The notes under the pieces: generated by a model
What the model saw: the letters and a program-made list of their open reading frames with translations, nothing else
Told to the model about the DNA's origin: nothing
The model's database searches: none
Source: an uncultured Porphyromonadaceae bacterium
Lineage (GTDB): Bacteria > Bacteroidota > Bacteroidia > Bacteroidales > Muribaculaceae
Assembly (NCBI GenBank): GCA_937989585.1
Contig: CALKRW010000065.1
Location: 67,643-131,642, forward strand
DNA: 64,000 nucleotides
Direction of reading: 5' to 3'
Position numbers and translations under genes: made by a program
Part shown: piece by piece, positions 60,831 to 64,000 of the stretch
Layout of the letters: each line of letters starts with the position of its first letter
Numbering within the stretch: the stretch's first letter is position 1

Positions 60831-61958
60831 TTATTTCGGGATATGTTCATTGTAAATTTTCTCGGCGACATTTAAGATCGGACAATTTCTGCGGTCTTGC
60901 AATATTGCCGTCAAGAAGGATGCCAGTTCCCCTTTTCGACAGTATTTTTCCGGCATATCACTCATATCTATATCATAATCAATCACGTGAGAAAATTTTC
61001 CGGGAATTTCATATCCATTTTCTTCAATCATATTTGCTTTATTTCGCTTCATTTCCCGATACAGTTTACCATGGACCTGAACGAATAATGTTATCACAGG
61101 AGTATGCAATAGTTCAGGTCCAACCTTTTTGATTCTTAACTCAGAATCCCTTTCATATCGTTCCCAATCCCAAAGATAAGCACATAGAATACCAATCACA
61201 AGATCATCTTGTCCCCGATAGCGAAAATGTAAATAATTATTATTCGGACAGCTTTTGAATTGAATGAGTTGCGTAAAATCAGATGAATCAAATGCTTTAA
61301 GTTCCATACACTCATTTGCTATCATCTGTCTGCGTTTAGACTCCTGTTCATATATTTTATTGGCAAGGAGTCTTTCTTCGTTATTCCTGATATACAAACT
61401 ATTTGGCATAATTACTGTCTTTTTAATTATTATGTTTTCAAGTTCTTTTAGTATTGGAGATACAAACTCTCTCCCTAAGATTTTTTTTGCCTGTATCATC
61501 AAATCATAATGAGTGATATTGATGCACTTTATCCGATTATCATTTTCTCGATTCGAATTCCATTTAATGCAAAATGACTTAAGTTCATACTCTGATAAAC
61601 GAGATATAGTCAGCACTATCAGAACAACCGGATTTGCGGCATAATCCCAGTATTCATCCAGTGGATTATTGAGTATGTGATTTATTTTATTCTCGATGAT
61701 TATAGATCCTTCACCATCGATAAGTATGTCTATCCGTGATAGTTTGGAAGTCGGGACTTCCGTACTTACACAATAGTTATCATTCGGCAATACTTCTGAA
61801 CGACTGAGACCACTTAGTTCAAGCAACGCAGTCGTGAACGCGAACGCATATTCAGGTTCATTCCGTGGGTTCATATAATATGCATATATATTTGACCAGG
61901 CCATTTCAAATTCGGATATACCTGCTATCCGCATTAATTGTACATTTTTCTGTTCCAT
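60831..61958 (-). CDS. PD-(D/E)XK nuclease superfamily protein
   Basis: 375 aa. RIDILIDGEGSIIIENKINH places Asp77 and the Glu89-x-Lys91 pair on adjacent strands, the catalytic core of PD-(D/E)XK nucleases. The upstream helix SEFEMAWSNIYAYYMNPRNEPEYAFAFTTALLEL and VLIVLTISRLSEYE fit the PDDEXK_4-like group often found in defence islands. The C-terminal 200 residues are of unknown fold. Encoded 9 bp after the phosphoesterase gene and so probably cotranscribed. Target (phage DNA, RNA or self) cannot be inferred. Confidence 0.78.
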   Translation of the reverse strand: MEQKNVQLMRIAGISEFEMAWSNIYAYYMNPRNEPEYAFAFTTALLELSGLSRSEVLPNDNYCVSTEVPTSKLSRIDILIDGEGSIIIENKINHILNNPLDEYWDYAANPVVLIVLTISRLSEYELKSFCIKWNSNRENDNRIKCINITHYDLMIQAKKILGREFVSPILKELENIIIKKTVIMPNSLYIRNNEERLLANKIYEQESKRRQMIANECMELKAFDSSDFTQLIQFKSCPNNNYLHFRYRGQDDLVIGILCAYLWDWERYERDSELRIKKVGPELLHTPVITLFVQVHGKLYREMKRNKANMIEENGYEIPGKFSHVIDYDIDMSDMPEKYCRKGELASFLTAILQDRRNCPILNVAEKIYNEHIPK

Positions 61959-61967
61959 AATTGCACT

Positions 61968-62564
61968 CTATAATTCTATAATCGCAATTTCTGATAAATC
62001 TGAATAATAGGCATTCATTATCGCTCCATTGGAGAAAGTTATGCCGTTTTGGTAGATGATTCCATGGCTCATATGGATATGTCCGAAAAGATGGACTTTG
62101 AGATTGTGAAGGGATGAAAGTCTTTCAAGGATTTCCTTCGAACCATAGTTGATACTGTCGTCGAAGTCAAGGATTCCGTAGGCAGGAGAATGGGTGATAA
62201 GAATATCAGTCTCAGGGGGTATATTGGCATAGTGGCAGCTTTGGCTGTCGGTCACGCAATCACCCATGAACATCGGGACGCCGTAAAATTTCAGACCGTC
62301 AATCTCAATTCCGGAATTGCACAGGTAATGCACATTATCGTCAAGACCGTCGATGTTTGCTCCATACAGACACTCATCGTGATTGCCGCAGATGAATATC
62401 TTATGGCGATAAGAGAGGTCGCAAAACCAGTTGAGAAAGTCAATCGCCTCCTGCTCGCTACCAATCATGCAGAAATCACCGGAATGTACCACCACATCTG
62501 CATCCGGTAAATTCCGAAGCCTACGATGGCAGCCATGTGTGTCAGAGAGATGTAGGATTTTCAT
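61968..62564 (-). CDS. Calcineurin-like metallophosphoesterase
   Basis: 198 aa from the ATG at 62564; an ATG 9 codons upstream lies before the promoter element. All five metal motifs are present: MKILHLSDTHG (D-x-H), VVVHSGDF (GD), ICGNHDE (GNHD), ILITHSPAYG (H) and HLFGHIHMSHG (GHxH). A small single-domain phosphodiesterase; the substrate could be a nucleotide or nucleic-acid end. First gene of a unit with the PD-(D/E)XK nuclease. Confidence 0.9.
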   Translation of the reverse strand: MKILHLSDTHGCHRRLRNLPDADVVVHSGDFCMIGSEQEAIDFLNWFCDLSYRHKIFICGNHDECLYGANIDGLDDNVHYLCNSGIEIDGLKFYGVPMFMGDCVTDSQSCHYANIPPETDILITHSPAYGILDFDDSINYGSKEILERLSSLHNLKVHLFGHIHMSHGIIYQNGITFSNGAIMNAYYSDLSEIAIIEL

Positions 62565-62578
62565 ATACTTTATGTTTG

Positions 62579-62586
62579 CAAAGATA
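62579..62586 (-). promoter_or_regulatory. -7 element of the phosphoesterase-nuclease unit
   Basis: Minus-strand TATCTTTG about 15 bp before the start codon. It implies a very short leader; -33 box weak. Confidence 0.5.
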
Positions 62587-62591
62587 ATCAC

Positions 62592-62906
62592 AAAAAATCA
62601 TTGCGTCGATATACTTTAGTGAACCAAGAATTAAGTATTATTTTAGTTTTCTTACAGGACTTTACATATCACTTAAGCAAGGAATTAAGACCGTAAAAGA
62701 TCATAAACGCAATGAACCAAAATAAGCATTTGAAGAAGTTGCGCCAAAGATATAAAATAATGACAACAAGATATTTCATCAAAGGGTATACAATTCAGTG
62801 TTCCATGGATTCGGTAAGATTCAAGTATTGCCTTTGGGCAATCAAACGCATAACAAAGAGTGAGCAAATCAAATTTGCTCAACCCTTTGTTGTGATGCAG
62901 CGCCAT
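62592..62906. other. Intergenic region between the phosphoesterase and the 62-aa gene
   Basis: About 315 bp, AT-rich. Apart from the hairpin at 62852-62891 nothing convincing is seen; short ORFs on both strands lack coding character. Confidence 0.5.
62852..62891 (-). terminator. Hairpin after the 62-aa gene
   Basis: Arms AACAAAGAGTGAGCAAA and TTTGCTCAACCCTTTGTT pair with one bulge and one wobble around a 5-nt loop, just past the stop codon. There is no strong U-run, so a stabilising role is also possible. Confidence 0.55.
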
Positions 62907-63095
62907 CTATGCCTTGACTATGTCAAAGGATGGATTCGCTCCATTTTCTTTCTTAATCCCCAACTGCTTCTCAAATGCCTCAAAGATTTGAGCGGAAGTA
63001 GGCTTATTAGTACCTGTTCCAACAACTTGCACCGTGAGACCCTTGGCGAATTTCTTCCAAGGAGATTTTACTGTTACTTTCCATGTTTGTGCCAT
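62907..63095 (-). CDS. Small basic protein, DUF6140-like
   Basis: 62 aa from the ATG at 63093-63095; the in-frame extension upstream is low-complexity Asn/Phe sequence and is not used. MAQTWKVTVKSPWKKFAKGLTVQVVGTGTNKPTS, then AQIFEAFEKQLG: a basic beta-hairpin followed by a helix. I recall similar small Bacteroidales proteins under DUF6140, but this name is from memory. Its role is unknown. It lies at the upstream end of the island. Confidence 0.65.
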   Translation of the reverse strand: MAQTWKVTVKSPWKKFAKGLTVQVVGTGTNKPTSAQIFEAFEKQLGIKKENGANPSFDIVKA

Positions 63096-63164
63096 AATAA
63101 CATTGTTTAGATTAAAGTTAGAAATTGAGTTGAAATGTGTATGAAATATATTATTATACACCAA

Positions 63165-64000
63165 TTTTATTATTATTAAGTTCAGATTTCTGCAGGTTTT
63201 CCTAACAAAAAAAGAGCGACAGTCTAAACTTCTTCCTTATTTGCTTTAGCGGGTTCTGGTAAACCTTGAGTCCAAATAAGTAAAAAGCAGTCTGCGCCCT
63301 TATCGGGAACAAACCTACTTTCGACCTAATCATCTGGGACTCATTAACTAATTTACCAGATTTGCTAAAAGCCAAATAATTTGTCTAAAAGTCGTTTGAA
63401 ATATGTCTTCCTATTCTGTATTTCTTTTTCTTGCCTAATTTTAGTTCTTTCCACAAAGTAAGCAATAATTATTGAAACAAGCAAGAACATATCGCAGGAC
63501 TGCTTGAATAATTATAATCAAATCAACGCATATAGTCATGTCTAATTAATAATTATTGTCAAAATTAGTAGTAATTGAAGAAACATTCTATCCGATTAGA
63601 TTTAAATTAGTTTTTTTGACTATGCATTGGGATGTAGATGGCGGCGGTCCATTATAAAGGGCGACAGAAATTGTTTCTCGAATATCAATAGAATCGCACT
63701 AAGGCGGTTTGTGGGATGCGAAAATGTCGAGGGGCATTTTCTGATTGGGCAATTCCGGATGTCTGTCCGGGCAGCCGAATCTGGCGCGTTCCGAGGCTTT
63801 TCTGCCGCCGAATGGGTCAGGTTGTGACGTGCCGGCTGTCTTCCGGCGACGTTGCAGTGAGGGTATGGGATACGGTTTCAGACGGGGTCTGAAAAGGTTT
63901 ATGTCAAGGGGTGTCATCGAGTGTCTCGAACTCGGAATGTAGCGTGACCGTCTGAACGGCATGGTCTCGATAAGACAGGTCTGAGCCCTGTCGATCTGGA
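63165..64000. other. Non-coding right end of the window
   Basis: 63165-63690 is AT-rich with no credible ORF. From 63696 the composition changes sharply to GC-rich. This part starts with the right copy of the 46-bp repeat and then carries many short hairpins (CCGGA-TGTC-TGTCCGG near 63756, GCCGG-CTGTCTT-CCGGC near 63832, CAGAC-GGG-GTCTG near 63880). Open frames in it are due to composition; nothing is recognised. Confidence 0.5.
63696..63741. repeat. Right copy of the island-flanking imperfect direct repeat
   Basis: Matches 55920-55965 at 36 of 46 positions, including a hairpin GAAAATG...CATTTTC at the same place. It coincides with the switch from AT-rich to GC-rich sequence, as expected at an island boundary. 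Confidence 0.55.

Noticed and set aside
62685..62906. 73-aa minus-strand ORF next to the 62-aa gene
   Set aside because: Starts 1 nt after the 62-aa stop and spans its hairpin; no ribosome-binding site and no recognisable sequence.
62712..63110. 132-aa plus-strand ORF near the right end
   Set aside because: It runs antisense through the 62-aa gene and the hairpin at 62852-62891; its composition is not coding-like.
55980..63164. Prophage or integrative element with its own recombinase
   Set aside because: No integrase, transposase, relaxase or phage structural gene is present; only the flanking repeat suggests mobility.
63699..63962. 87-aa minus-strand and overlapping plus-strand ORFs at the window end
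   Set aside because: Several frames are open together because of GC richness, and the sequence is hairpin-dense; no family resemblance.

Overview
The window looks like a chromosome segment of a gut-type Bacteroidales bacterium, most likely Muribaculaceae or a close relative (inference). The evidence is: promoters of the Bacteroidetes type (TTTG, about 19-21 nt, then TAnnTTTG) in front of many genes; SusC-like outer-membrane barrels; a pectin/rhamnogalacturonan enzyme cluster with a type IX secretion tail; and the Bacteroidetes order purH-mreB-mreC-mreD-mrdA-rodA. Most of the window is GC-moderate core sequence. The last 8 kb is clearly more AT-rich and accessory.

Layout. 1-295: the 3' end of nrdG. 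398-4108 (-): an etfB-etfA-acyl-CoA dehydrogenase operon, divergent from aroE-comEC (4404-7235, +). 7237-10281 (-): two outer-membrane barrel genes. 10550-10621 (-): tRNA-Arg(CCT). 10659-15638 (-): lpxB, a beta-helix lipoprotein, a polyferredoxin, thyA and folA. 15730-16416: a leader-like non-coding region. 16417-20655 (-): a second SusC-like barrel and a frameshifted TPR/HTH sensor. 20875-23140 (+): a YczE-like membrane protein, a cupin and a DUF5020-type barrel protein.

23141-39156 (-) is a six-gene saccharolytic cluster: a DUF4450 protein, an (alpha/alpha)6-type hydrolase, GH105, GH106, GH2 and a giant pectin methylesterase-pectate lyase fusion. Together these could de-esterify and cut pectin outside the cell and trim rhamnogalacturonan fragments in the periplasm. 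No SusC/SusD pair and no regulator is linked to it. 39718-45955 holds nagB, rubrerythrin, gdhA (-), endonuclease IV and an SLC45-like MFS transporter. 46281-48038 is an AT-rich gene for a protein of 16 WG repeats. 48190-55883 is purH followed by the cell-elongation operon.

55980-63164 (all on -) is an accessory island bounded by an imperfect 46-bp direct repeat (55920-55965 and 63696-63741). It contains an RNA-repair operon: an unknown 160-aa protein, a WYL-domain regulator, a small frameshifted ORF, an RtcB-family ligase and the release-factor homologue PrfH. The operon promoter is covered by a perfect 12-bp-arm palindrome (59431-59457), so it reads as a repressed, inducible ribosome-damage response. 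Upstream lie a calcineurin-like phosphoesterase, a PD-(D/E)XK nuclease, two unknown proteins and a 62-aa protein. This island is the best candidate for an undescribed system in the window.
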